Assembly (NCBI GenBank): GCA_900095875.1
Contig: LT608311.1
Location: 2,326,774-2,390,773 of the forward strand
Length of the DNA stretch: 64,000 nucleotides
Source of the DNA: Caecibacter massiliensis
Lineage (GTDB): Bacteria > Bacillota > Negativicutes > Veillonellales > Megasphaeraceae
Reading direction: 5' to 3'
Position numbers and translations under genes: made by a program. The number at the start of each line of letters is the position of its first letter. Position 1 is the stretch's first letter. The notes beneath the pieces were generated by a model. The model was not told the DNA's origin. It ran no database searches and saw only the letters and a program-made list of their open reading frames with translations. Below, piece by piece: positions 7,631 to 16,503 of the stretch.

Positions 7631-8570
7631 CGTATACTCTTCTTATTTAAAAGCAACATATGGAGAAAAGGTATATAAACTGCCGATCAGCATTCCCGAT
7701 ACCTGTCCGAACCGGGATGGTACACTGGGAGTGAGAGGCTGCGTTTACTGTGGATCCATCGGCGCCGGTTATGAAAATCTGCCGGCTTCGGTGACGATTC
7801 AGGAACAGATAGAGCAGAATATTGCCCACATCCAGCCGAAATATAAAGCAAAGAAATTCATAGCCTATTTTCAGAATTTTACCAATACCTACCTGCCACC
7901 GGAGACATTCCGGGATTACCTGATCCAGGCCTGTCAGCCCGATATCGTCGGTATCGCCGTAGCTACGCGGCCGGACTGCATCAACAAGGTGTATCTCGAT
8001 CATATGGCGGAAATCAAGGAAATGTACGGTGTCGATATCCTCGTCGAATTCGGCCTGCAGACGGCAAACTACAAGACGCTGCAGAAAATCAACCGGGGCC
8101 ATACGCTGGCAGAATACATTGATGCCATGATGATGATGCGGGAGTATCCGTTCCGTACCTGTACCCACGTCATCCTGGACCTTCCCTGGGATACGATGGG
8201 CGATGTCGTGGAAACGGCAAAAATCATTTCGGCCCTCGGCAGTGACGAAGTTAAATTGCATGCCCTGTACGTCATTAAAAATACCGTACTGGCCGACTGG
8301 TATCATCAGGGAAATATCATGCTGGTCCCTGTCGAAGAATATGTAGACCGGGTCGTTACCTTCCTCGAATACAGCCGTCCCGATATCGTATTCCAGCGTC
8401 TCATCGGCAGAGCCCCCAAAGAAGCGACAGAATTTGCCAACTGGGGTATGGGCTGGTGGAAAATCCGCGATATGATCGATGCGGCTCTCCTGCGGAAGGA
8501 TACCTGGCAGGGGAAAAAGTGTGACTATCTCGGTGGCAAAGCCGTGCGTAAATTCATGACGAAAGACTAA
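7617..8570 (+). CDS. TIGR01212-family (YhcC-type) radical SAM protein
   Basis: This 317-residue protein starts at the ATG at 7617, behind an AGGAAAGGA site, and overlaps the upstream gene. IPDTCPNRDGTLGVRGCVYC carries the spaced cysteines (C, then CxxC) characteristic of this family, and FGLQTANYKTLQKINRGH plus VILDLPWDT are barrel motifs. The family is widespread in bacteria and resembles Elp3-like enzymes; its reaction is not established. The pairing with a DUF4080 radical SAM gene suggests related roles, but that is inference. Confidence 0.85.
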   Translation: MERYNVYSSYLKATYGEKVYKLPISIPDTCPNRDGTLGVRGCVYCGSIGAGYENLPASVTIQEQIEQNIAHIQPKYKAKKFIAYFQNFTNTYLPPETFRDYLIQACQPDIVGIAVATRPDCINKVYLDHMAEIKEMYGVDILVEFGLQTANYKTLQKINRGHTLAEYIDAMMMMREYPFRTCTHVILDLPWDTMGDVVETAKIISALGSDEVKLHALYVIKNTVLADWYHQGNIMLVPVEEYVDRVVTFLEYSRPDIVFQRLIGRAPKEATEFANWGMGWWKIRDMIDAALLRKDTWQGKKCDYLGGKAVRKFMTKD

Positions 8571-8585
8571 AAGGAGACTTAAAGC

Positions 8586-9548
8586 GTGTCTATAGAAAAA
8601 AGACTGACCTTTATCGATATGACAGAAGCCAAAGCCGTATTGGGGATGAAAGACGAATTTCTCAGGACCCTGCAGAAAGAATTTCCCAGCTGCCGTATTG
8701 CTGCCCGGGGAAATGAAGTCATCATGACCGGTCCGGAACCGGATGTCAGCCAGGCAGCCCAAGTATTTTCTGAACTTCGTTACCTCAACCGGGAAAATAC
8801 ATATATTACGACCCAGCACGTGCGCTATTCGGCCGACCTGATCCGCCAGGGACAGGAAGAGCTGCTTCACGACATTTACAGCGACACCGTGAGCATTTCT
8901 GCCAGAGGCCGGCTGATCAAACCGAAGACGGCCGGACAGAAACGCTACGTCGATTCAATCCGTAAGAATCTGGTGACATTCGGAATCGGCCCGGCCGGCA
9001 CAGGCAAGACCTATCTGGCTGTAGCCCTGGCTGCCTTTTATCTGAAAAACCGGGAAGTCGAACGGATCATTCTCACTCGTCCGGCTGTCGAAGCCGGGGA
9101 AAAACTGGGATTTCTGCCGGGCGATCTGCAGGAAAAAATCGATCCCTATCTGCGGCCCCTGTATGACGCCCTGGCAGACATGTTCGGCTTTGACCAGTTC
9201 CAGAAGCTCATTGCCCGTAATATCATTGAAGTGGCCCCTCTGGCATACATGCGCGGCCGTACGCTGGAAGAATCGTTTATCATACTCGATGAAGCCCAGA
9301 ACACGACGCGGGAACAGATGAAGATGTTCCTCACCCGTATGGGAAATCATTCCCGGGTCGTCGTCAACGGGGACAATACGCAGATCGATCTGGCAGACCG
9401 CAAGTTTTCCGGTCTGACCGAAGCAGAAAAGGTACTGGCTCATGTACCGGGTATCGGCATGGTTCATTTCACCGATGCCGATGTCGTCCGTCATGATATG
9501 GTCGGACGGATCATACGCGCCTATGAGTCTTTTTATAAAAAGGAATGA
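8586..9548 (+). CDS. phoH: PhoH-family ATPase
   Basis: This 320-residue protein uses a GTG start after AAGGAGA. An N-terminal region of about 110 residues precedes the P-loop domain. Walker A is GPAGTGKTYLA, the ESFIILDEAQN stretch supplies the Walker B acidic pair, and NGDNTQIDL is the sensor region. PhoH proteins are cytoplasmic ATPases or RNA helicases tied to RNA metabolism. The gene sits directly ahead of ybeY, the usual Firmicutes partner, which supports a role in ribosomal RNA handling. Confidence 0.92.
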   Translation: MSIEKRLTFIDMTEAKAVLGMKDEFLRTLQKEFPSCRIAARGNEVIMTGPEPDVSQAAQVFSELRYLNRENTYITTQHVRYSADLIRQGQEELLHDIYSDTVSISARGRLIKPKTAGQKRYVDSIRKNLVTFGIGPAGTGKTYLAVALAAFYLKNREVERIILTRPAVEAGEKLGFLPGDLQEKIDPYLRPLYDALADMFGFDQFQKLIARNIIEVAPLAYMRGRTLEESFIILDEAQNTTREQMKMFLTRMGNHSRVVVNGDNTQIDLADRKFSGLTEAEKVLAHVPGIGMVHFTDADVVRHDMVGRIIRAYESFYKKE

Positions 9549-9566
9549 CGAGAGGAGTTCTGTATT

Positions 9567-10040
9567 ATGAAAATCAACATTAATTATGAAGATGAAGCTT
9601 TTCGCAAAGATGGATATGAACAGGTAATCGAACGGGTCTGTGATGAAGCTGCCCTGGTCTACGGACTGGGACCCAATGCGGAAATCAGCATATTGCTCTG
9701 TCACAATGAATACATCCATCAGCTGAATAAACAGTACCGCAATATCGATCGTCCGACGGATGTCCTGTCCTTTGCCCTTAATGAAGGTGAAGCCGATGGC
9801 TATGATGGACCCGATACGGCGCTTCTCGGAGATATTGTCATTTCACTGGAAAAGGTTCAGGAACAGGCCGAAGAATACGGTCATTCCTTTGAACGGGAAC
9901 TGGCATACCTCACAATCCATGGCATGCTCCACATTCTGGGATACGACCATATGGAACCGGATGACAAGGCAGAAATGCGCAAAGAAGAAGAATTTATCCT
10001 CCAGCGCCTTGGCTACGTCCGCGAAGGAGAAGAACTCTGA
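9567..10040 (+). CDS. ybeY: endoribonuclease / rRNA maturation factor YbeY
   Basis: The protein is 157 residues. The zinc site HGMLHILGYDH is the HxxxHxxGxDH signature of YbeY, and the DRPTDVLSF motif upstream is also conserved. YbeY is a single-strand-specific metal-dependent RNase needed for 16S rRNA 3' end maturation and ribosome quality control. It follows phoH by 18 bases, and its TGA overlaps the ATG of the cytidine deaminase gene. Confidence 0.96.
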   Translation: MKININYEDEAFRKDGYEQVIERVCDEAALVYGLGPNAEISILLCHNEYIHQLNKQYRNIDRPTDVLSFALNEGEADGYDGPDTALLGDIVISLEKVQEQAEEYGHSFERELAYLTIHGMLHILGYDHMEPDDKAEMRKEEEFILQRLGYVREGEEL

Positions 10041-10441
10041 TGACCGATGAAACGACGATTGCCCGCCTCATCCGGGCAGCGCGGGACGTACAGGGACGGG
10101 CCTATGCCCCCTATTCCCATTTCCGCGTAGGGGCAGCCCTGCTGGGAGAAGATGGCACGGTATATACGGGCTGCAATGTGGAAAATGCTTCGTACGGCCT
10201 CACTATCTGTGCCGAACGGAATGCCATCTTTCACGCCGTGGCCTGTGGTTGTCAGCGTTTTGCGGCGCTGGTCATCACCGGTGACAGCAAGGACCTCACA
10301 GCACCCTGTGGTGCCTGCCGTCAGGTCATGGCAGAATTTGCCATTTCTGAAATCATCCTGGCCCGACCTGACGATTCGTATGAAACGTTCACGCTGCAGC
10401 AGCTCCTGCCGCTGACCTTTGATGAATCGTCCATGGCCTGA
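10040..10441 (+). CDS. cdd: cytidine deaminase
   Basis: This 133-residue protein matches the short tetrameric cytidine deaminases. The zinc ligands are the Cys in TICAERNAIF (with the catalytic Glu in CAE) and the two Cys in APCGACRQVM; the CNVENASYG segment is the substrate loop. It converts cytidine and deoxycytidine to uridine forms for pyrimidine salvage. Start and upstream stop overlap (TGATG), placing it in the ybeY operon. Confidence 0.95.
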   Translation: MTDETTIARLIRAARDVQGRAYAPYSHFRVGAALLGEDGTVYTGCNVENASYGLTICAERNAIFHAVACGCQRFAALVITGDSKDLTAPCGACRQVMAEFAISEIILARPDDSYETFTLQQLLPLTFDESSMA

Positions 10442-10499
10442 TCACAGCCTGGCAGCCGCTAACTCTATATACATATATAAGAAAGGTAATAACATAATT

Positions 10500-11396
10500 A
10501 TGGAAGATACATTTAAATCGGGATTTGTTGCCGTCGTCGGCAGACCGAACGTCGGTAAATCGACCCTGATCAATCACATCATTAAACAGAAAGTCTCTAT
10601 CGTATCGGATAAAGCGCAGACGACGCGGAACCGGATTCTCTGCATCCATACAGACGAAGAATGCCAGATTGTATTCCTCGATACGCCGGGAATCCACAAA
10701 CCGCACCATAAACTGGGCGAGTTCATGGATGAAGCGGCCTATCAATCCCTGCAGGATATCGATGCCGTGTTGTTCCTCATATCGGGAAATGAAAAAAAGG
10801 GCCCCGGCGACCTGTTCGTCCTGGATAAGCTCAAAGGCACGAAAGTACCTGTTTTCCTGGTCATCAATAAGACGGACCTCATGAGCCGGGAAGAAATTCT
10901 GCACAAAATTACCGAATACAATGCCCTCTTTGATTTTGCCCAGATTATACCTATTTCCGCTCTTACAGGGGATAATGTCGATGCCGTCGTGGATGAACTC
11001 AAAAAAATCCTGCCAGAAGGTCCGAAATATTTCCCCGATGACATGATTACCGACCAGCCGGAACGACTGCTGGCCGCAGAAATTGTACGGGAAAAATTAT
11101 TCCAGTGCCTGCGCGACGAAGTACCGCATTCCATCGCTGTGTACGTAGAAGAAATGAAGAATCGTGGCCATAATAAAGTCTATATCCGGGTCACGGTCTA
11201 CGTCGAACGGGACTCGCAGAAGCGCATCGTCATCGGAAAGAACGGCACTATCCTGAAGGAAGTAGGTCGTCTGGCCCGTCAGGAAATCGAACACGTCCTG
11301 GGATCGTCCGTATTCCTCGATATCTGGGTCAAAGTCAAAAAAGACTGGCGCAACAAGCCGTCCGCGCTGAGTGAATTCGGGTATAAAAATGAGTAA
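10500..11396 (+). CDS. era: ribosome-assembly GTPase Era
   Basis: The protein is 298 residues from the ATG at 10500, chosen because GAAAGG lies upstream and MEDTFKSGFVAVVGRPNVGKS is the normal Era start. GTPase motifs are G1 GRPNVGKS, G3 DTPG and G4 NKTD. The C-terminus holds the KH RNA-binding domain (RIVIGKNGTILKEVG). Era binds the 3' end of 16S rRNA during 30S assembly, in line with its position beside ybeY. Confidence 0.96.
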   Translation: MEDTFKSGFVAVVGRPNVGKSTLINHIIKQKVSIVSDKAQTTRNRILCIHTDEECQIVFLDTPGIHKPHHKLGEFMDEAAYQSLQDIDAVLFLISGNEKKGPGDLFVLDKLKGTKVPVFLVINKTDLMSREEILHKITEYNALFDFAQIIPISALTGDNVDAVVDELKKILPEGPKYFPDDMITDQPERLLAAEIVREKLFQCLRDEVPHSIAVYVEEMKNRGHNKVYIRVTVYVERDSQKRIVIGKNGTILKEVGRLARQEIEHVLGSSVFLDIWVKVKKDWRNKPSALSEFGYKNE

Positions 11397-11411
11397 GCAG
11401 AGGAGCGATAT

Positions 11412-12755
11412 ATGATGGAATCAGAGTTGGGACACATTGCACAATATCTGCTGCTTCTTGTGCCTTCCATTCTGCTGAGCGTTTTTTGTGTCATCGGTAA
11501 GTTTGCCTTCGTGCAGCTGCGCCGCGAATCCATTGAAGAAATGGTGCGTGACGGCGATACAAAGGCACGGTTTTTATTAAAATTGTATGAAAAACCGGCT
11601 ATTTTCCTCGGCATGGCCCAGCTGGGCATGGTGATTTCCGGTATGGCCTCGGGAGCTGTCGTATTTTATGTACTGTATGAGGCATTTCCCCTGCTGCACG
11701 GATGGATACCTCTCTGGGCCGTCGGTATCCTGTATATCTGTATCATCCTCCTGGTCTGCATCTGCCTGTGGGTTTTTGGCGAACTGATCCCAAAATCGAT
11801 TGGCCTGCAGCGGGCTGAAGGAGGACTGAAACGGGTCAGCCATTTCATTTATTCTACCAGCCGACTGTTTTACCCTTTCATTATTTTTGGCAACTGGCTG
11901 GGGCAGCGCCTCCTCAAAAACCGCAATCTCGACGTGACTAATGAAATCGATATGGCTCATTCGGAAGATGAAATCCGCATGCTCATCACGGCCAGCCATA
12001 AAGAAGGCAAAATAGACCCGGTGGAAAGCGAACTCATTGGCAACGTCTTTGATTTTGCCGACCGTCTGGCCAAGGAAATCATGGTGCCCCGTCAGGAAAT
12101 CGTCTGCCTCTATGTAGAAGAAACGATGAACCAGCACCTGAAAACCATCCGTCAGTCCCGCCATACGCGCTATCCCCTCTGTACAGAAGATAAGGACCAT
12201 ATCCTGGGACTGATCCACATTAAGGATTTCATGGATTTGTATATTCACAAACGGAGCAATCTCCGCCTCATCAAGCGGCCTATCCTCATGGTACCGGAAA
12301 TCATGCCGGCATCACAGCTCCTGCAGCTCATGCGGGCCCGCCGTACCTATCTGGCGACGGTTGTCGATGAATACGGCAGCACTGTCGGCCTCATCGGGCT
12401 GGAAGATATTCTGGAAGAACTGGTAGGCAATATCCGGAACGAACATTCGTCGGAACAGGAAGAAATCCAGCCTCTTCCCAATGGTGCCTACGAATTTGAC
12501 GGCACGGTGCTCCTGGAAGATGTAGAAGAAATGCTCCATATCCCGGTGGAAGAAGATGTCGATACCGATACGATCGGCGGCTACGTCTTTTATCTCCTGG
12601 GCCATACGCCGAACGTAGGTGAAGAAGTCGTCATCGGATCATACAAATTCAGTGTGCTGGAAGTACAAGGATTCCGCATTGCCCGGATAAAGGCCGTGCC
12701 TATGCCGCCGGCAGATGATACAGAAGGGGAAGGAACGGATGAACAGAAGGACTAA
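11412..12755 (+). CDS. hemolysin/CNNM-type membrane protein (DUF21-CBS-CorC_HlyC)
   Basis: This 447-residue protein has an N-terminal DUF21 membrane domain with about four helices, two CBS domains in the middle (EIMVPRQEIVCLYVEE and MPASQLLQLMRARRTYLATVVDEYG), and a C-terminal CorC/HlyC transporter-associated domain (LEDVEEMLHIPVEEDVDT). Such proteins are annotated as hemolysins, but related proteins handle magnesium or other divalent cation export. The start could be either of two adjacent ATGs (11412 or 11415) behind AGAGGAGC. It overlaps recO. Confidence 0.88.
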   Translation: MMESELGHIAQYLLLLVPSILLSVFCVIGKFAFVQLRRESIEEMVRDGDTKARFLLKLYEKPAIFLGMAQLGMVISGMASGAVVFYVLYEAFPLLHGWIPLWAVGILYICIILLVCICLWVFGELIPKSIGLQRAEGGLKRVSHFIYSTSRLFYPFIIFGNWLGQRLLKNRNLDVTNEIDMAHSEDEIRMLITASHKEGKIDPVESELIGNVFDFADRLAKEIMVPRQEIVCLYVEETMNQHLKTIRQSRHTRYPLCTEDKDHILGLIHIKDFMDLYIHKRSNLRLIKRPILMVPEIMPASQLLQLMRARRTYLATVVDEYGSTVGLIGLEDILEELVGNIRNEHSSEQEEIQPLPNGAYEFDGTVLLEDVEEMLHIPVEEDVDTDTIGGYVFYLLGHTPNVGEEVVIGSYKFSVLEVQGFRIARIKAVPMPPADDTEGEGTDEQKD

Positions 12756-13494
12756 TTCCTACGGTCCCATGCAGAAGACCCGGGCCTATACAGGCATCAT
12801 CCTTCGCCTGCAGAAAGGCCGGTCCCGGCAGCTGCAGCTGACCATATTCACAAAAGAATCGGGCATCCTCTACGTCTATGCGCCTAAAGGGAAAAAGGGA
12901 TATAATCAGGGATTTGGCAGTTTTATGGCCTTTTCTCCCATTACCTTTGATGCCTGGGAACGGGATCACGTCCTGTTTATGGGAGAATACGAGAGCCATC
13001 ACAGTACGATTCTCGATGCCCTGACTTGGGACTATTACGTCTATACCCAGATGTTTGTGGAAATGGTGCTGGCCCTGTCACCGGCTGGAGAACCAGATGA
13101 ACGGATATATGAGCTTATCGGCTGTTACAGCCGGGCCATTGCCAGCCGCAACGTCCGCGTAGCGACCATCATCGCCGGATGGCAGCTGACGGCCTGTGCC
13201 GGCTATATGCCCGATACAGCGGCCGCTCAGGTGTATATGGGACCAGGGACTGATGGCAGAAAGACCTATTACCTGTCCGATGAAAGAGAAGACATGCAGC
13301 CCGTCCTTTTGCCGTCAGCCGTCCGTCAGCTCTGGCAGACTCTTTTAACCTATTCCTGGCAAAAGACAGATACCATACAGCTCCCCCGGAATCACCTGGC
13401 GTTTCTGGAACAACTGCTATACAGCTACATAGAAGAACTCAGCGGCAGACAACTCAAATGCCGCAAACTGATAGAAGAAGGAAAGAAAGTGTAA
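12739..13494 (+). CDS. recO: DNA repair protein RecO
   Basis: The protein is 251 residues from the ATG at 12739, which has a GGGGAAGGAA site just upstream; an in-frame ATG at 12715 would deepen the overlap with the hemolysin-type gene. The N-terminal OB fold is seen in YTGIILRLQKG...QLTIFTKESGILYVYAPKG. RecO anneals single strands and works with RecR to load RecA in gap repair. The canonical four-cysteine zinc motif of many RecO proteins is not visible here. Order era-(hemolysin)-recO is conserved in Firmicutes. Confidence 0.85.
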   Translation: MNRRTNSYGPMQKTRAYTGIILRLQKGRSRQLQLTIFTKESGILYVYAPKGKKGYNQGFGSFMAFSPITFDAWERDHVLFMGEYESHHSTILDALTWDYYVYTQMFVEMVLALSPAGEPDERIYELIGCYSRAIASRNVRVATIIAGWQLTACAGYMPDTAAAQVYMGPGTDGRKTYYLSDEREDMQPVLLPSAVRQLWQTLLTYSWQKTDTIQLPRNHLAFLEQLLYSYIEELSGRQLKCRKLIEEGKKV

Positions 13495-13519
13495 GGGAGA
13501 GAGAGTTTGAAGTTTGATG

Positions 13520-13575
13520 AAAGAAAAGACGAGCCCCACGAAACATGCATGCTTCGTGGGGCTCGTCTTTTCTTT
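13520..13575. terminator. bidirectional terminator between recO and metQ
   Basis: A 23-bp perfect inverted repeat (13520-13542 with 13553-13575) around a 10-base loop has A-rich and T-rich outer arms. It can stop transcription of recO from the left and metQ from the right. Confidence 0.92.
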
Positions 13576-13581
13576 CACACA

Positions 13582-14409
13582 TTAAAATGCCGGAATAAGG
13601 GCACCCTTGTAATGTTCTTCGATATATTTCCTGATGACATCAGAATTATAGATTTCGACGATTTTCTTCAGCGTCGGATTATCTTTGTCATCTTCATGGA
13701 CGGCAAGAATATTAGCATACGGCGAATCTTTGTCTTCCCGCAGGAGGGCATCCGTTACGGGGTTCAGGCCGGCATCCATGGCATAGTTGGTATTGATGGC
13801 GGCGAAGTCAACATCGTCGAGAGAACGGGGAATCTGAGCGGCTTCCAGTTCTTTAATCTGGAGATGTTTTGCATTTTCCGTGATATCCTGCGGTGTCGGA
13901 TATTTTACGCCATCTTTAATCTTAATGAAACCGGCTTTCTGGAGCAGCAGCAGGCCGCGGGCACCGTTGGTCGGGTCGTTTGGAACGGCTACGGTCATGC
14001 CGTCTTTTACGTCATCGAGGCTCTTGATTTTGTGAGAGTAGAGGCCGATAGGTGCTACGACGGTCTGGCCGATAGAAACGATTTTCAATCCCTTGTCTTT
14101 GACCAGGTTATCCATATACGGTTTATGCTGGTACGAGTTCATGTCGATTTCCTTATTGGAGAGGGCGACATCGGGAGTTACATAATCAGAGAATTCCATG
14201 ATTTTAATAGTAATGCCCTGTTTGGCAGCTTCTTTTTTGACCTGTTCCATGATTTCCGCATGGATGCCCGGTGTGACCCCGACGGTGATTTCTTTTTTGT
14301 CGGAAGAAGCCGATTTGGAATTGTTGTCACTGCTGCCACAGCCGGCGGCAAAAACGCACAGTGTAGCGAGGGCCGCCAGTGTTACGGCCTTTTTGATGAA
14401 TGATTTCAT
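13582..14409 (-). CDS. metQ: methionine ABC transporter substrate-binding lipoprotein MetQ
   Basis: The 275-residue protein starts at the ATG at 14409. The N-terminus MKSFIKKAV...CVFAAGCG is a lipoprotein signal with lipobox A-A-G-C. The mature part shows NlpA/MetQ features: ITVGVTPGIHAEI, the SYQHKPYMDN binding segment and VAVPNDPTNGARGLLLL. It binds D- or L-methionine outside the inner membrane and delivers it to MetNI. It is the last gene of the metNIQ operon, 16 bases after metI, and the operon is headed by a SAM-I riboswitch. Confidence 0.95.
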   Translation of the reverse strand: MKSFIKKAVTLAALATLCVFAAGCGSSDNNSKSASSDKKEITVGVTPGIHAEIMEQVKKEAAKQGITIKIMEFSDYVTPDVALSNKEIDMNSYQHKPYMDNLVKDKGLKIVSIGQTVVAPIGLYSHKIKSLDDVKDGMTVAVPNDPTNGARGLLLLQKAGFIKIKDGVKYPTPQDITENAKHLQIKELEAAQIPRSLDDVDFAAINTNYAMDAGLNPVTDALLREDKDSPYANILAVHEDDKDNPTLKKIVEIYNSDVIRKYIEEHYKGALIPAF

Positions 14410-14425
14410 GATACAGACACTCCTT

Positions 14426-15079
14426 TTATTTTTTATTCTTCTTGCGGGAAGCAAAGTCGCCGCAAGCCTGAATCAGATTGACGCCGATGACGAGGATAAT
14501 GATCGTAGCCAACATGACATCGGCCTGGAAACGCTGGTAGCCGTAGCGGATGGCGATATCCCCAAGACCGCCGCCACCGATGGCACCGGCCATGGCCGAA
14601 GCCCCGATGAGGTTGACGATGAGGACAGTAATGTTATTGATGATTGTAGGCAGTGCTTCCGGAAGCAGGACTTTGCGGATAATCTGCAGCGGAGAAGCAC
14701 CCATGGATTCTGCCGCTTCGACGAGACCGAAGTCGACATCGCGGATGCTCGTTTCTACGAGCCGGCTGAGGAAGGGAATAGCGACGATAGTCAGTGGTAC
14801 ACAGGCTGCCGTCGTGCCGATAGACGTACCGGCAATGAGGCGGGTCAGCGGGATGATGGCGACCATGAGGATGATGAACGGGATGGAACGGATGATATTG
14901 ACGATAGTTCCGAGAATCTGATTGATTACCCTGTTTTCCAGAATGTGGCCTTTGCTGGTCGTAACCAGGGTAATGCCGAGAGGAATACCGATGATAGCAG
15001 CAATGAGAGTAGAGATGGACACCATGAACAGTGTTTCTTCAATACCCTGTATCATTAATTTAATGAGTTCTGGGGACAT
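14426..15079 (-). CDS. metI: methionine ABC transporter permease MetI
   Basis: This 217-residue protein has about five membrane helices and the EAA loop (LVEAAESMGASPLQIIRKVLLPEALP), the contact with the ATPase in ABC importers. The C-terminal AIGGGGLGDIAIRYGYQRF motif is typical of MetI. Its start overlaps the end of metN by 20 bases. Confidence 0.96.
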   Translation of the reverse strand: MSPELIKLMIQGIEETLFMVSISTLIAAIIGIPLGITLVTTSKGHILENRVINQILGTIVNIIRSIPFIILMVAIIPLTRLIAGTSIGTTAACVPLTIVAIPFLSRLVETSIRDVDFGLVEAAESMGASPLQIIRKVLLPEALPTIINNITVLIVNLIGASAMAGAIGGGGLGDIAIRYGYQRFQADVMLATIIILVIGVNLIQACGDFASRKKNKK

Positions 15080-16103
15080 ATCCTAAAACCTCGCTTTCAA
15101 TAGGTTGCGTCTTAATATACGAATACGCTTCGGTCTGGGCTTTCATATCGCCCATGATGACGACAATCAGATAGCCGAACGGCACATCCTGAATATAATC
15201 GATGTTTCCGTAGAGGACACTGACATCGAGATTGAACTTGCGGGCGACATTGACTACCAGCGGTTCGTTGGTAGCGGCTCCCTTGAAACGGAAGCGGACG
15301 AGCATATCCCGGTCCGGCGATGGCTGATTGGTGACGCCCAGTTTTTTGATGCCTTCGGGCAGTTCCATATTGATGACTGATTTGACAAATTCTTTCATCG
15401 TTTCTGACTGGGGATTGGTAAAGACGTCGATGACCCGGCCCTGTTCTTTGATGACCCCGCCTTCGATGACAGCCACGCGGTCGCAGATTTCCTTGATGAC
15501 GGCCATTTCGTGGGTAATGATGACGATGGTGATGCCTAGGCGTTTGTTGATGTCTTTCAACAGTTCCAGAATGGATTTTGTCGTCTGCGGATCCAGTGCC
15601 GATGTCGCTTCATCGCACAACAGGATTTTCGGATCGCTGGCCAGGGCGCGGGCGATGCCGACACGCTGTTTCTGGCCACCCGAAAGCTGGGACGGATAAT
15701 TGAACTGCCGGTCCGTCAGGCCGACCAGTTCGAGCAGGGAATCGACCTTGCTGCGGATGACTTCTTTGGAAGCGCCAGCCAGTTCCAGCGGAAAAGCGAT
15801 ATTGTCAAAAACAGTGCGGGAAGACAGCAGATTGAAATGCTGAAAAATCATGCCGATGTTTTTGCGTTCGGCCCGCAACTGGCTGTCGGACATGGCCGTC
15901 AGTTCCTTATCGTCGATGATGACTTTGCCCGTCGTCGGTTTTTCCAGCATATTGATGCAGCGGACGAGCGTCGATTTGCCGGCACCACTTTTCCCGATGA
16001 TGCCGAAAATTTCGCCGTCATGGATAGTCAGTGAGATGCCTTTCAGGGCCTGGACGTGCGTTTTGCCGCCGTAGGTCTTGGTAATGTTTTCAAAGGTAAT
16101 CAC
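15060..16103 (-). CDS. metN: methionine ABC transporter ATP-binding protein MetN
   Basis: The protein is 347 residues. Walker A is GKSGAGKST, the signature LSGGQKQRVGIARALA, and Walker B ILLCDEATSALD. The C-terminal 90 or so residues form the NIL/ACT-like domain that senses methionine and trans-inhibits transport. It is the first gene of metNIQ, and the ATG lies behind AAGGAGT. The long untranslated leader contains a SAM-I riboswitch. Confidence 0.97.
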   Translation of the reverse strand: MITFENITKTYGGKTHVQALKGISLTIHDGEIFGIIGKSGAGKSTLVRCINMLEKPTTGKVIIDDKELTAMSDSQLRAERKNIGMIFQHFNLLSSRTVFDNIAFPLELAGASKEVIRSKVDSLLELVGLTDRQFNYPSQLSGGQKQRVGIARALASDPKILLCDEATSALDPQTTKSILELLKDINKRLGITIVIITHEMAVIKEICDRVAVIEGGVIKEQGRVIDVFTNPQSETMKEFVKSVINMELPEGIKKLGVTNQPSPDRDMLVRFRFKGAATNEPLVVNVARKFNLDVSVLYGNIDYIQDVPFGYLIVVIMGDMKAQTEAYSYIKTQPIESEVLGYVPRTH

Positions 16104-16147
16104 AAGATCAACTCCTTAATGGATACACCTGGAGGTGCTGATAGCAT

Positions 16148-16174
16148 AAAAAAGCCGTCAACAGATGCTGACGG
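16148..16174 (-). terminator. riboswitch-controlled terminator of metNIQ
   Basis: On the minus strand an 8-bp stem (CCGTCAGC / GTTGACGG, one G-U pair) is followed by TTTTTT. It lies just past the SAM-I aptamer and before metN, so it is the expression platform for SAM-dependent termination. Confidence 0.85.
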
Positions 16175-16189
16175 TACGTATACAATCAT

Positions 16190-16288
16190 TTCATCTGCCG
16201 GATAGAAATCCGTTGGACTTGGCACCTTCCCGCTATGGGGGGTTGCCGCAGCGTCATAGGGCCATTCCCTCGGCTGCTCTGGATGAAT
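16190..16288 (-). promoter_or_regulatory. SAM-I (S-box) riboswitch
   Basis: Read on the minus strand, the conserved blocks GAGGGAATGGCCC, TGACGCTGCGGCAACC and GGAAGGTGCCAAGTCC are present in order. P1 closes with TTCATC (16283-16288) and GATGAA (16190-16195). SAM binding stabilises the aptamer and lets the following terminator form, shutting off methionine uptake. Confidence 0.93.
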
Positions 16289-16311
16289 AGGTTATGTAAT
16301 TGCTGAGTTGT

Positions 16312-16340
16312 ATACTAACACTAATAGGAATCCTTGTCAA
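16312..16340 (-). promoter_or_regulatory. promoter of the metNIQ operon
   Basis: On the minus strand TTGACA (16340-16335) and TAGTAT (16317-16312) are 17 bases apart, just upstream of the riboswitch. Confidence 0.8.
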
Positions 16341-16503
16341 TGTTATTTGTGTAAAAAATTGAATGCCGTTCGAAAAAAATATTTCATCGTCAAGCAGGAA
16401 TTTACCTTTTTATATCGAATACTTAATATATGAGGAGCAGGATATCCGGATTTTAAGCATGGATGGTCCGGAACGAAGTTTCTCACGAAAGGAAGGGATT
16501 TGT

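Noticed and set aside
7647-8870. 407-codon minus-strand open frame opposite the TIGR01212 gene
   Set aside because: Antisense shadow of two well-supported genes; no recognisable domain.
13507-14403. 298-codon plus-strand open frame opposite metQ
   Set aside because: It starts inside the recO/metQ terminator; MetQ is clear on the minus strand.
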